The notes under the pieces were generated by a model that saw nothing but the letters and a program-made list of their open reading frames with translations, ran no database searches and was not told the DNA's origin. This document shows, piece by piece, positions 43,164 through 51,591 of a stretch of 64,000 nucleotides of DNA (position 1 is the stretch's first letter; each line of letters begins with the position of its first letter). The stretch comes from Anaerolineales bacterium UBA5797 (GTDB lineage Bacteria; Chloroflexota; Anaerolineae; Anaerolineales; Villigracilaceae), in assembly GCA_002418205.1 (NCBI GenBank), contig DIDP01000006.1, positions 69,319 to 133,318 of the forward strand, given 5' to 3'. The translations under genes were made by a program, and so were the position numbers.

Positions 43164-44425
43164 CTGTTATAGCAGTGGTCGGTTCGCAATGGGGCGATGA
43201 AGGCAAAGGCAAGGTGGTGGATTTTCTGGCGGGAAAGGCAGATTACGTGGCGCGCTTCAACGGCGGAAATAACGCCGGGCATACGGTTATCAATGAGTTC
43301 GGGACTTTTAAAATTCATCTGGTGCCATCGGGAATTTTTGCGAAGAACACAGTGGGGTTGATCGGCGGCGGCGTGGTGATCGATCCAGCGGTGTTGATCG
43401 AAGAGATCGAAATGCTAAACAAGGCAGGCGTAGGCGTGGACGGTCGCTTATGGATCTCGCCGCGCTCGCACGTCATCATGCCATATCACAAAATCCTGGA
43501 CGGATTGTATGAGGAAGCCAAAGGCGCCGGAGCAACCGGGACTACGCGGCGCGGCATCGGTCCTGTTTTTGCGGACAAGGTCAGTTATAACGGCATTCGT
43601 TGGAGCGATTTCGCGAGCGACGCGTTCGAGGATCGGTTGCAGACGCAACTGGAGATCAAGAACAAGATCATTACAGCATTGGGCGGCGAAGCATTGAAGT
43701 ACGCAGAAGTTCGGGACACCTATCGCCAGCATTATTCAAAACTGAAACCATACATCAAGGAACTGTTCACGGTGGTGCAGGATGGCTTGAAAGCAGATAA
43801 AACCTTCCTGCTCGAACAGGCAATGGGGACATTTCTCGATACCGATTGGGGGACGTACCCATTCGTGACCGCATCGACGACGATCCCCTCCGCGGCTTCT
43901 GCGGGACTTGGCATCCCGCCGCGAAATATCACGAATGTGGTCGGCGTGACCAAGGCATACACCACGCGCGTCGGCGCGGGACCCATGCCGACCGAGATCC
44001 ATGACACCGAAAGCGAAGCATATAAAAGATTTGGTGAGGTCGCAGCCACAACGGGGCGCATCCGCCGCGCGGGCTGGCTGGATCTGGAGATCGTGAAGAC
44101 CGCGGTCCAACTGAGCGGAACCACAGAGCTATGCTTGACGAAACTAGATGTCTTAAGCGGATTGGATGAACTGCAAGTCTGCACCGGTTACAAATTGAAC
44201 AGCGAGGCTGTCCGGTATGCCGATGTGGACGCGTATGGATTGGACAAGGTCGAATGTATCTATCAAACCGTCCCCGGCTGGGAGGAGGACATTCGCAAGG
44301 CAAGGTCATTCGAGGAGTTGCCGGTCAATGCCCGGAACTACGTAAAGATGATCGAGGACGCGGCAGGCGTCCCTGTGAAGTGGATCGGGGTAGGTCCTGA
44401 ACGGGAAGCGACGATAAGAAGATAA
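43160..44425 (+). CDS. purA: Adenylosuccinate synthetase
   Basis: A 421-residue enzyme that joins IMP and aspartate with GTP to make adenylosuccinate. The P-loop region is VGSQWGDEGKGKVVDFLA at the very start, NGGNNAGHTV follows, and GTTRRGIGPVFADK and the C-terminal GVGPEREATI are conserved. It follows purB by 17 bases, so the two enzymes of the AMP branch are co-expressed. The ribosome site GGAGG lies in the heptamer repeat upstream. Confidence 0.96.
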   Translation: MSVIAVVGSQWGDEGKGKVVDFLAGKADYVARFNGGNNAGHTVINEFGTFKIHLVPSGIFAKNTVGLIGGGVVIDPAVLIEEIEMLNKAGVGVDGRLWISPRSHVIMPYHKILDGLYEEAKGAGATGTTRRGIGPVFADKVSYNGIRWSDFASDAFEDRLQTQLEIKNKIITALGGEALKYAEVRDTYRQHYSKLKPYIKELFTVVQDGLKADKTFLLEQAMGTFLDTDWGTYPFVTASTTIPSAASAGLGIPPRNITNVVGVTKAYTTRVGAGPMPTEIHDTESEAYKRFGEVAATTGRIRRAGWLDLEIVKTAVQLSGTTELCLTKLDVLSGLDELQVCTGYKLNSEAVRYADVDAYGLDKVECIYQTVPGWEEDIRKARSFEELPVNARNYVKMIEDAAGVPVKWIGVGPEREATIRR

Positions 44426-44546
44426 GTTGTAGTATTTGGGCATGGGGACCCACACACAGGTCCGTAACGAATATATGCGTTTTCGGTTATATAGTTGGGC
44501 GGAAGATTTCCGCTTGAAGCACTAAACATTTCACAAGGAGGCTGAT

Positions 44547-44795
44547 ATGAACTGGATCGTATGGATCATCTTTGGCGCACTTGCTGGCTGGATCGCAAGC
44601 ATCATCATGGGCAGAAATAAACAAATGGGCGCCATCGCCAATATCGTGGTCGGCATCATAGGCGCGTTCCTTGGCGGCTGGATCATGAGTTTCTTCGGCG
44701 CGCAGGGTGTGACCGGCTTTAACCTGACCAGCCTGATCGTCGCGATCATCGGCGCAGTGGTATTGCTATTCGTTGTCGGCTTGTTCCGCCGCTGA
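44547..44795 (+). CDS. GlsB/YeaQ/YmgE-family small membrane protein
   Basis: An 82-residue protein with three short glycine-rich helices. The opening MNWIVWIIFGALAGWIAS and the repeated IVVGIIGAFLGGWIM are typical of this family (older name transglycosylase-associated protein), usually linked to stress. AAGGAGG precedes the ATG. The 121-base upstream gap holds a small hairpin GCGGAA/TTCCGC at 44499-44513 of unknown use. Confidence 0.88.
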   Translation: MNWIVWIIFGALAGWIASIIMGRNKQMGAIANIVVGIIGAFLGGWIMSFFGAQGVTGFNLTSLIVAIIGAVVLLFVVGLFRR

Positions 44796-44873
44796 TCAAC
44801 GTAAATCTGATGAGTCGTGCATAATAACGCGATTGCACAAAAAATTCAGATGACGAAATTCGAATAATCGTAA

Positions 44874-44906
44874 AAAAAGCCATGCTCACAAAGGACATGG
44901 CTTTTT
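44874..44906. terminator. Bidirectional intrinsic terminator
   Basis: AAAAAGCCATG (44874-44884) pairs with CATGGCTTTTT (44896-44906) around an 11-base loop. It separates the small membrane protein gene from the convergent NAD(P)-binding protein gene. Confidence 0.88.
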
Positions 44907-44966
44907 GCATTCGCAAACCCATCACAAAAAATTCGATCCTGAATTATGCGCAGCGAATGGACCGAC

Positions 44967-45596
44967 TCAGTAGCTCACCACAGGTGATCTCTTCAGCCAT
45001 TTCTTGTCCACCAATTCCTTCAAAACAAATCCCGCTGCGTCGGCGCGAGAGACCCGCGAGCCGGAGTCACTGCCCACGTAGCCAACACGGTGCTTGCCGG
45101 TACGTTCCCCATCCACCAGCCGCGGAAAACGGACGATCGTCCAGTCGAGATCGGATTCCTGAATCACCTCTACATTCGCCGCAGAATCCAGCACAACATC
45201 CTTCGCCAGGAGACTCAACAACACGCCAAAAAATCGGTCGATGAACTTTGGCTGATCCTCTGGCTGGCGGACGCCCGCCCCTGTTGTCGAAACGATGCGC
45301 CGCACGCCATGTCCCTTCATCCCGGCAACGATGTTCCTCGCGGCGGTTTCCATCATGTGCGGCACAGGCGGACGCGTCGGTCCCAACGCGCTGACGACTG
45401 CCTCCTGCCCAGCAATGGCTTTTTCCACCCCTTCAGCATCCAGCACGTCACCTTGAACGATTTTCAAATTCGGGTGTTCAACCTGCATGATGGAAGGTGA
45501 ACGGACAAATGCTGTGACGATATGCCCATTCTCCAATGCCTGTTCGACAATTTTCGATCCTGTCCCACCGGATGCCCCAAATACGATGATCCTCAT
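44967..45596 (-). CDS. NAD(P)-binding atypical SDR (NmrA/NAD(P)H-binding type)
   Basis: A 209-residue Rossmann protein. The nucleotide loop GASGGTGSKIVEQAL is at residues 6-20, followed by VVSALGPTRPPVP and STTGAGVRQP. Catalytic Tyr-x3-Lys of classical SDRs is not evident, so it may be a reductase of the atypical group or a redox-sensing protein. The ATG at 45596 has GGAG five bases upstream. Confidence 0.82.
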   Translation of the reverse strand: MRIIVFGASGGTGSKIVEQALENGHIVTAFVRSPSIMQVEHPNLKIVQGDVLDAEGVEKAIAGQEAVVSALGPTRPPVPHMMETAARNIVAGMKGHGVRRIVSTTGAGVRQPEDQPKFIDRFFGVLLSLLAKDVVLDSAANVEVIQESDLDWTIVRFPRLVDGERTGKHRVGYVGSDSGSRVSRADAAGFVLKELVDKKWLKRSPVVSY

Positions 45597-45676
45597 ATAT
45601 TCTCCGTTGATGTGATATCCGTGTTGTCTTTTCCGGATTTTATCAAACGTCACGCTGAATTTGACCGGATACAGAG

Positions 45677-45682
45677 TAAAAT
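45677..45682 (+). promoter_or_regulatory. -10 box for leaderless transcript
   Basis: TAAAAT followed by 6 bases and then the ATG at 45689. There is no ribosome site and no clear -35 box at 16-18 bases upstream. Confidence 0.5.
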
Positions 45683-45688
45683 TTCGGC

Positions 45689-46600
45689 ATGCCCAAACTT
45701 CTTATCCTCTCACGCGAACAAGACGAATACACCAAACACATCCGGCAAGCCGATCTGCCAAACCTGAATATTGTCACGGAACATTCAGAATGTGAGATCG
45801 TGCTCGGCGAACCGCGCATCATACGGGAGCATCTCGCGCAACTGTCAAACGTGAAGTGGATACAATCCATCTATGCAGGCGTCGAGGCGCTGATGGACCC
45901 CTCCCTGCGCCGCGACTACATTCTAACCAACGCGCGCGGCGTTTTCGGCGAATTGATGTCTGAGTATGTTTTTGGCTATATGCTGGCGCATGAAAAAAGG
46001 ATCTTCGAGCGATTCAAGGCGCAGCAGGCAAAGAAATGGGACCGGTCCGAGTCAGGATTATTACGCGGCAAAACGCTAGGCTTGCTGGGTGTTGGTTCCA
46101 TTGGCGCGCATCTGGCAGGCACGGCGAAACATTTTGGAATGCCGGTGATGGGCTTTACACGCGCAAGCGAAGATTGCATGGTTGTGGACAGGTACTACCA
46201 TGAGCCGGATATCCTGAAATTCGCCAACAATCTGGATTATCTCGTCAGCGTTTTGCCGCGAACGAAAGACACAAACAAGATCGTGAACATGGATCTGCTC
46301 GACGCTCTTCCGCCGCACGCCATATTCATCAATGTGGGGCGCGGCAACGCGGTGGACGAACCTGCATTGGTTGAGGCGTTGGAACAGGGCAAAATAGCGG
46401 GAGCAGTTTTGGACGTCACGGAAAAAGAACCGCTGCCCGAGGATCATCCATTCTGGACGACGCCGAATCTTTTGTTGACGTTCCACACCTCCGCCATCAG
46501 CTATCCCGAAGACATCACAAAACTATTCAGCGAGAATTACCATCTTTATATCGAAGGCAAGCCTTTGAAATATCAGGTCGACTTCGAGAGAGGCTATTGA
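45689..46600 (+). CDS. D-2-hydroxyacid dehydrogenase family protein
   Basis: A 303-residue NAD-dependent enzyme. The coenzyme loop GLLGVGSIGAHLAG is in the middle of the chain, and the catalytic Arg, Glu and His are in INVGRGNAVDEPAL, AVLDVTEKEPLPEDHPFW and LTFHTSAIS. It interconverts a 2-keto acid and a D-2-hydroxy acid, substrate unknown. Its TGA overlaps the ATG of the next gene (TGATG), so the two are coupled. Confidence 0.88.
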   Translation: MPKLLILSREQDEYTKHIRQADLPNLNIVTEHSECEIVLGEPRIIREHLAQLSNVKWIQSIYAGVEALMDPSLRRDYILTNARGVFGELMSEYVFGYMLAHEKRIFERFKAQQAKKWDRSESGLLRGKTLGLLGVGSIGAHLAGTAKHFGMPVMGFTRASEDCMVVDRYYHEPDILKFANNLDYLVSVLPRTKDTNKIVNMDLLDALPPHAIFINVGRGNAVDEPALVEALEQGKIAGAVLDVTEKEPLPEDHPFWTTPNLLLTFHTSAISYPEDITKLFSENYHLYIEGKPLKYQVDFERGY

Positions 46601-47547
46601 TGACAGTTACCCTCAGCGACATCCAGCAAGCTGCGCAGCGCATTGGGCCTTACGCCCATCGCACGCCCGTTATAACGAATGCAAGCCTCGATCAACGTGT
46701 GGGTGCGCGGGTGATTCTCAAGTGCGAGAACCTGCAAAAGGTCGGCGCGTTTAAATTTCGCGGCGCGTGCAACGCGGTCTTTTCACTCAGCAATGAAGAA
46801 GCCGCGCGCGGCGTTTGCACACATTCCTCGGGGAATCACGCCCAGGCGCTGGCGCTCGCGGCAAACCTCCGCGGCATCCCGGCGTACATCGTCATGCCGG
46901 ACAACGCGCCGCAGGTCAAGAAGGACGCGGTTGCGGGCTACGGCGGCCGGATCACATTTTGTGCGCCGACGCTGGAGGCGAGGGAAAGCACTTTGGAACG
47001 GATCAGGCTGGCGACCGGCGCGACCGTCGTTCATCCCTATAACGACGAACGCGTCATCGCGGGACAGGGAACTGCCACCGTTGAATTATTGGATTCCATT
47101 CCCGACCTGGATGCCGTTATTGCGCCCGTCGGCGGCGGCGGACTCTTGAGCGGCACATCCATCGCGGCAAAGGGACTCAAGCCCGGCATCCGCGTGATCG
47201 CCGCCGAACCTGAAATGGCGGATGATGCATTTCGCTCACTGCGCGAAGGAAAGATCGTCCCATCGGTGAATCCGAAAACGATCGCCGATGGACTATTGAC
47301 CTCGCTCGGCAAACTGACCTTTCCCATCATCCAGCAAAATGTCGAACAGATCGTCACCGTCAGCGAACAAGGGATCATCGATGCGATGAAGTTCGTCTGG
47401 GAACGCGCCAAGATCATCATCGAACCCTCCGCGGCGGTGGCGGTGGCGGTGTTGTGGGAAAAGAAGATCGATTTGAACGGTTTGAAGGTTGGGGTGATTC
47501 TCAGCGGAGGCAATGTGGACTTGAATAAATTACCGTGGCAAACTTGA
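46600..47547 (+). CDS. Threonine/serine dehydratase (PLP, no ACT domain)
   Basis: A 315-residue PLP enzyme. The Schiff-base Lys52 is in KVGAFKFRGA, SSGNHAQALA binds the cofactor phosphate side and GGGGLLSGT is the glycine loop. It lacks the C-terminal ACT domain of biosynthetic IlvA, so a catabolic threonine dehydratase or serine racemase-like activity is likely. It is coupled to the dehydrogenase upstream, which could reduce the 2-keto acid made here. That link is an inference. Confidence 0.88.
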   Translation: MTVTLSDIQQAAQRIGPYAHRTPVITNASLDQRVGARVILKCENLQKVGAFKFRGACNAVFSLSNEEAARGVCTHSSGNHAQALALAANLRGIPAYIVMPDNAPQVKKDAVAGYGGRITFCAPTLEARESTLERIRLATGATVVHPYNDERVIAGQGTATVELLDSIPDLDAVIAPVGGGGLLSGTSIAAKGLKPGIRVIAAEPEMADDAFRSLREGKIVPSVNPKTIADGLLTSLGKLTFPIIQQNVEQIVTVSEQGIIDAMKFVWERAKIIIEPSAAVAVAVLWEKKIDLNGLKVGVILSGGNVDLNKLPWQT

Positions 47548-47551
47548 TAAT

Positions 47552-49390
47552 TTATTTCCGCAGATAATATGGCACATCGATGATCACCCGCGGAAATCCC
47601 CCGGTACGACGATGATACAAAAGCGCGGCTTTGAGCAGCCAGGCGGTCTGGTTGTGCAATAACGACTGCCACCATTTGGCGGGGACAAACTCAGGCAGGA
47701 TCACGGCGGCCTGCTGTCCATCGTTATGCTGGAGATCGGTTTCGTCAAGGAATTTAATGATGGGCTGGATAATCGAGCGGTAGGGCGACGGAAGAATGAC
47801 AAGTGGAATATCGGGCCATAGATGATTCCATCTCTTGCGAACCTCCACCGCGTCAGCAGGATCCAATTCCACATACACGGCTGTCACATTGTTGCTCATG
47901 CCGCGCGCAAAATCCACCGCGTCCACGATGCCGCGATGGACACCGGAAATGGGGATCACCACGCGTGAGGCCGAGACCGGTTTCAAGGATGGCGGCAACC
48001 CTCGCAGCGAAAGTTCCCTGGCAGTATTCAAATAATGGAGTCTGATCCTGTTGAAAAGGATCACAATGGCAGGGATCAGAAAAATTGTTATCCAGGCGCC
48101 TTCGAGAAATTTACTGACACCGATCACGAGCACGGTCGCGAAGGTCGCCAACGCCCCCATCCCATTGATGAGCGATTTGAATTGCCAGTTTTTTCCACGT
48201 ACACGCCACCAATGGATGACCATGCCCGCCTGCGAAAGCGTAAATGCGAGAAAGACCCCAACCGCAAACAACGGAATAAGCGCGTGACTGTCGCCGCTGA
48301 AGATGGCGATCAACAGGCCGGTCCCCACAGAAAGCGAAATGATTCCGTTGGCAAACACCAGCCGATCACCCAAACCCGTAAACTGACGCGGCAGGAATCC
48401 GTCTTTCGCCAGAATCGCCGCGAGGCGCGGAAATCCCGCAAAGCTCGTATTTGCCGCCACCGCCAGGATCAACATGGTGCTGATCTGGATCAGAAAATAT
48501 GCGGCGCTGCCTCCCAAAAGCCGCCGCGCCAATGCAGAAAGAATGGTCTCCTGTGGGGCTGCAACAACTCCCAGATATTGTGTCAGCCCGGTGCTGCCAA
48601 CAAAGAGGACCGCCATCAATAATGCCATCACGATCAACGTGATCCCTGCATTCCTTGACTCCGGTTTTTCGAAGACAGGCACCCCATTGCTGATTGATTC
48701 GATGCCTGTCAATGCCGTACAGCCCGCCGCAAACGTGTGCACGATGAGAAACAGGGTTATGGGTTGAACAGGCCGGGGGGCAACAGATTCCAACGGAACC
48801 GGGCCACTCCTGATCGATACGAATAATCCATAAGCAAGCATGGGGAGGTATGTGAACAGGAACAAATACACTGGAATCGACATCAGCGTACCGGTCTCGC
48901 GCGCTCCCCGTAAGTTGACCAGCGTAATCGCGACCAGCAATAAAATTGCCACAGGCACGCGATACGACCAAAGCGCAGGAAACGCAGAAGCAATCGCCTC
49001 CACGCCTGCGGTCAGGCTGACCGCCGCGGTCAAAAGATAACCGATCAGCAACGCAGACGCGGCGACCAGACCGAATGTCGTCCCCAGGTTTTCCCGCGCC
49101 ACCGCATAGGAACCGCCGCCGGACGGGTATCCGTGGATCGTCTGGAAATAAGACAAGGCGACCACCACCAATAAACCGGTGATCGCCAGCCCAATGGGCC
49201 AGGCCAGCCTCAGCCCGGCGCTTCCGGCAACGATCAAACCGAGATAGATCTCCTGGTTCGCGTACGCGATGGACGAGAGGGCATCCGGAGAAAATGCCGC
49301 AAGTGCGCGGATCTTATTAAGTTTTTTTCCGTGTAGCTGGTGTGTGGGAAGCGGAGGACCGATCAGTAATTCTTTGAATCGGGTTAGCAT
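47552..49390 (-). CDS. KimA-like potassium/amino acid transporter (APC superfamily)
   Basis: A 612-residue protein with about 12 helices and a C-terminal cytosolic domain of about 150 residues. The motifs LSSIAYANQEIYLGLIV, YPSGGGSYAVARENLG, ISNGVPVFEKPESRNA and the tail HNQTAWLLKAALLYH closely follow Bacillus KimA/YdaO, a proton-driven K+ importer held in check by c-di-AMP. The C-terminal part resembles the KimA domain. A TATACT box lies 7 bases before the ATG, so no 5' leader riboswitch can be present. K+ as substrate is inferred. Confidence 0.85.
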   Translation of the reverse strand: MLTRFKELLIGPPLPTHQLHGKKLNKIRALAAFSPDALSSIAYANQEIYLGLIVAGSAGLRLAWPIGLAITGLLVVVALSYFQTIHGYPSGGGSYAVARENLGTTFGLVAASALLIGYLLTAAVSLTAGVEAIASAFPALWSYRVPVAILLLVAITLVNLRGARETGTLMSIPVYLFLFTYLPMLAYGLFVSIRSGPVPLESVAPRPVQPITLFLIVHTFAAGCTALTGIESISNGVPVFEKPESRNAGITLIVMALLMAVLFVGSTGLTQYLGVVAAPQETILSALARRLLGGSAAYFLIQISTMLILAVAANTSFAGFPRLAAILAKDGFLPRQFTGLGDRLVFANGIISLSVGTGLLIAIFSGDSHALIPLFAVGVFLAFTLSQAGMVIHWWRVRGKNWQFKSLINGMGALATFATVLVIGVSKFLEGAWITIFLIPAIVILFNRIRLHYLNTARELSLRGLPPSLKPVSASRVVIPISGVHRGIVDAVDFARGMSNNVTAVYVELDPADAVEVRKRWNHLWPDIPLVILPSPYRSIIQPIIKFLDETDLQHNDGQQAAVILPEFVPAKWWQSLLHNQTAWLLKAALLYHRRTGGFPRVIIDVPYYLRK

Positions 49391-49397
49391 CGAATGA

Positions 49398-49403
49398 AGT
49401 ATA
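49398..49403 (-). promoter_or_regulatory. -10 box (TATACT) for leaderless transporter transcript
   Basis: TATACT on the minus strand, then 7 bases, then the ATG at 49390, within the 32-base gap behind the moeA gene. No ribosome site is present. Confidence 0.5.
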
Positions 49404-49422
49404 CACCTGCATCATTGCTTCG

Positions 49423-50694
49423 TCATAACAACATCACTTCCACGATCTCCCCCGCGCTCAAGCCGGTGGCATCGGGATGAATGCGCAGGAGTCCATCGGC
49501 GGAGGCGAGAGTAAAGATCAGGTTGCTCTTGCCGAAGATGGGATCAGCATCGTAATTGACGATTTCAGACTTGCGATTTGCGATTAGTCTCACGGGCCAC
49601 CAATCCTCCCTTCCCGCTTGTGAGGGCAAATTCACGGTTAGCATCGCCTGAACGGTTGCCCTGGGTTTCGGCAACGCGCCCAATAATTTTTCGATCACCG
49701 GTATGACGAATAAATATCCGTTCACCAACGCACTGACAGGGTTACCCGGCAGACCGATCACTGCTTTGCCGCTGCACACTCCAAGAATCGTCGGTTTGCC
49801 GGGACGGGTATTGATGCCGTGGACGAGCACGCCAGGCTCGCCTAGCGAGCGGATCACATCGGCCGTCATATCGCGCGTGGAGGCGGATGATCCGGCTGTG
49901 ATGATCACCACGTCACATTCGGACAACGCCTTCGCCGCCGCCTCCTTCAACGCCTCAAACTGGTCGCTGACGATCCCATAGCCTTTCGCCACGCCTCCGC
50001 CTTTTTCAATGAGCGCGCCGAGCGTGTACGAGTTGATATCGCGCACCTGCCCCGGGCGCGGCGTATGACCTGGATCGATCACCTCGTCGCCGGTGGAGAT
50101 CAAGCCAACTTCCACCCTTCTGACTACATTTACGGAGGTAATTCCCAGCGCCATCAAGCCGCCGACCTCCGCCGGGCGGACGAGAGTCCCTCTGAGGAGA
50201 ACGAGTTGTCCCTGAGCCACATCTTCGCCGATGCGGATTACGTTCTCGCCCTCGGCAACCGCGCGGGAGATTTCGATTTCACTCTGCATACGCTGTTCGG
50301 GGCTAAGCCCCGAACGAGCGATTTGTGTATATTCCAACATCACCACCGCGTCTGCGCCGTTAGGCAACATGCCGCCGGTGTGGATCAACGCGCATTGACC
50401 CTCTCCGATCTCGAAAGTCGGCGCGTCACCCATGGGAACCTCTCCAATGAGAGTCAGATAGGCGGGCAATGAGTCAGTTGCACCGTGCGTATCGCCCGCC
50501 CGGACGGCGTACCCATCCACGGTGGTGCGCTGGAAATCGGGAAGCGCATGCGGCGCGAGGATGTCCTCTGCGAGGACGCGGCTCAAAGATGAGATCACAT
50601 CGATCCGTTCGGAATTAGGTATCGGTTCGGAAAGATGCGAGAGCATTAAGTCCCGCGCTTCATCGGGAGGCAGAAGGGTCAGAAATTCGGGCAT
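49423..50694 (-). CDS. moeA: Molybdopterin molybdotransferase MoeA
   Basis: A 423-residue stand-alone MoeA that inserts molybdate into molybdopterin. PDFQRTTVDGYAVRAGD, GLISTGDEVIDPG, ITAGSSASTRDM and GLPGNPVSALVNGYLF are the family motifs, and the C-terminal GKSNLIFTLASADGLLRI is domain IV. Residues about 370-381 (ANRKSEIVNY) are written by a heptamer repeat in front of the IFGKSNLIF motif. It starts 4 bases after the UbiA-like stop. It is the second MoeA in the window, 10 kb from the fused one. Confidence 0.95.
   Translation of the reverse strand: MPEFLTLLPPDEARDLMLSHLSEPIPNSERIDVISSLSRVLAEDILAPHALPDFQRTTVDGYAVRAGDTHGATDSLPAYLTLIGEVPMGDAPTFEIGEGQCALIHTGGMLPNGADAVVMLEYTQIARSGLSPEQRMQSEIEISRAVAEGENVIRIGEDVAQGQLVLLRGTLVRPAEVGGLMALGITSVNVVRRVEVGLISTGDEVIDPGHTPRPGQVRDINSYTLGALIEKGGGVAKGYGIVSDQFEALKEAAAKALSECDVVIITAGSSASTRDMTADVIRSLGEPGVLVHGINTRPGKPTILGVCSGKAVIGLPGNPVSALVNGYLFVIPVIEKLLGALPKPRATVQAMLTVNLPSQAGREDWWPVRLIANRKSEIVNYDADPIFGKSNLIFTLASADGLLRIHPDATGLSAGEIVEVMLL
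49553..49587. repeat. Heptanucleotide repeat inside moeA
   Basis: Five heptamers in register: TAATTGA, CGATTTC, AGACTTG, CGATTTG, CGATTAG. They encode about 12 residues between two conserved domain IV segments of MoeA, in the same style as the tract in the moeA-fusion gene. Confidence 0.75.
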
Positions 50695-50698
50695 GGAA

Positions 50699-51565
50699 CT
50701 ATCGCAGCCAGAAGGTCAGGGTGAGGAAGTAAGCCGTAAGCCCAAAAACGGCAAGTGCGGTGGAGGTCAGGAGAGTCCAGTTTGGCGGCGCGCCGAGGGA
50801 GATATTGCGGAGTTGGTAAATCTGAAAAATGGCAAACGGGAATGTGAGGAAGGCGGGCCAGATCAGGGAGAACGAAAGGCCAAGCATCGGTGAAACGATA
50901 AAAATGATGTAGGCAAATAACACAAATACGTGGTGCAGGGGAACAACGCGCTCCCAGCCGAGACGCGTAAGAAATGTCACGCGATTGAATTTACGGTCCT
51001 CCGCAAACGAGGGAAAATCCAGAATAATAAAATAAGCAAAGGCAAGGAAGGTGAGCGGGATGGCAAGCACCAGGAAGCGATGGGTCACACCTGCCTGCAG
51101 GATGTAAGCGATGGAAGGTACAACGTACGCGATATGCGCGGCAAGGATGAACTCCCTGAAACCGCGATTGCGGAAGGGAGGCAACGAATAGACGATGATG
51201 AACAATACGGAGATGAACAGGAACAGGAAGGCAGACGGCGTGAGGACCTGATTGAAATACAGGATAAATGTAATGAAGGTGATGGAAGCCAGCGAAGCGA
51301 TCGATATGTAGAGGGCATTATTCCGAAGGACCTCCCGTCCGCGCCGCGTTTCACCTTCGAGAAGCGGCTCCACGTCCAGGCGAAATACCGCCGAGAGCAG
51401 GGACATGGATAATTGCGCGAGCAGGACGCCCACCATGCCGAGCCAGAAGGCATCAGCCCGGAACGTATTGCCAAGATAATCGGCTATGCCCGCGCCGAAG
51501 AAGTAGGTCAGCGCGGTGAGGAGGAGGTTGAGGGGACGGGAAAAGCGGAAAAGGTTACGGAACAT
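50699..51565 (-). CDS. UbiA-superfamily-like membrane protein
   Basis: A 288-residue protein with about eight helices. It opens like prenyltransferases (LFRFSRPLNLLLTALTYF) and has Asp-containing cytosolic segments at the expected places, AVFRLDVEPLLEG and ILDFPSFAEDRKFNR. The first is a weak match to the N-D-x2-D motif, so activity on a prenyl diphosphate is uncertain. It lies in a run with an aminotransferase upstream and moeA downstream. Confidence 0.72.
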   Translation of the reverse strand: MFRNLFRFSRPLNLLLTALTYFFGAGIADYLGNTFRADAFWLGMVGVLLAQLSMSLLSAVFRLDVEPLLEGETRRGREVLRNNALYISIASLASITFITFILYFNQVLTPSAFLFLFISVLFIIVYSLPPFRNRGFREFILAAHIAYVVPSIAYILQAGVTHRFLVLAIPLTFLAFAYFIILDFPSFAEDRKFNRVTFLTRLGWERVVPLHHVFVLFAYIIFIVSPMLGLSFSLIWPAFLTFPFAIFQIYQLRNISLGAPPNWTLLTSTALAVFGLTAYFLTLTFWLR

Positions 51566-51591
51566 CGTTAATTGGTCTTTGAGATCGGACT

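Noticed and set aside
44854..44874. CGAAATT-CGAATAA-TCGTAAA as a fifth heptamer tract
   Set aside because: Only two clear units, next to a terminator. Too short to separate from chance.
47552..49422. ydaO-type c-di-AMP riboswitch upstream of the KimA-like transporter
   Set aside because: The -10 box is 7 bases from the ATG and the gap to the next gene is 32 bases, so there is no room for a riboswitch.
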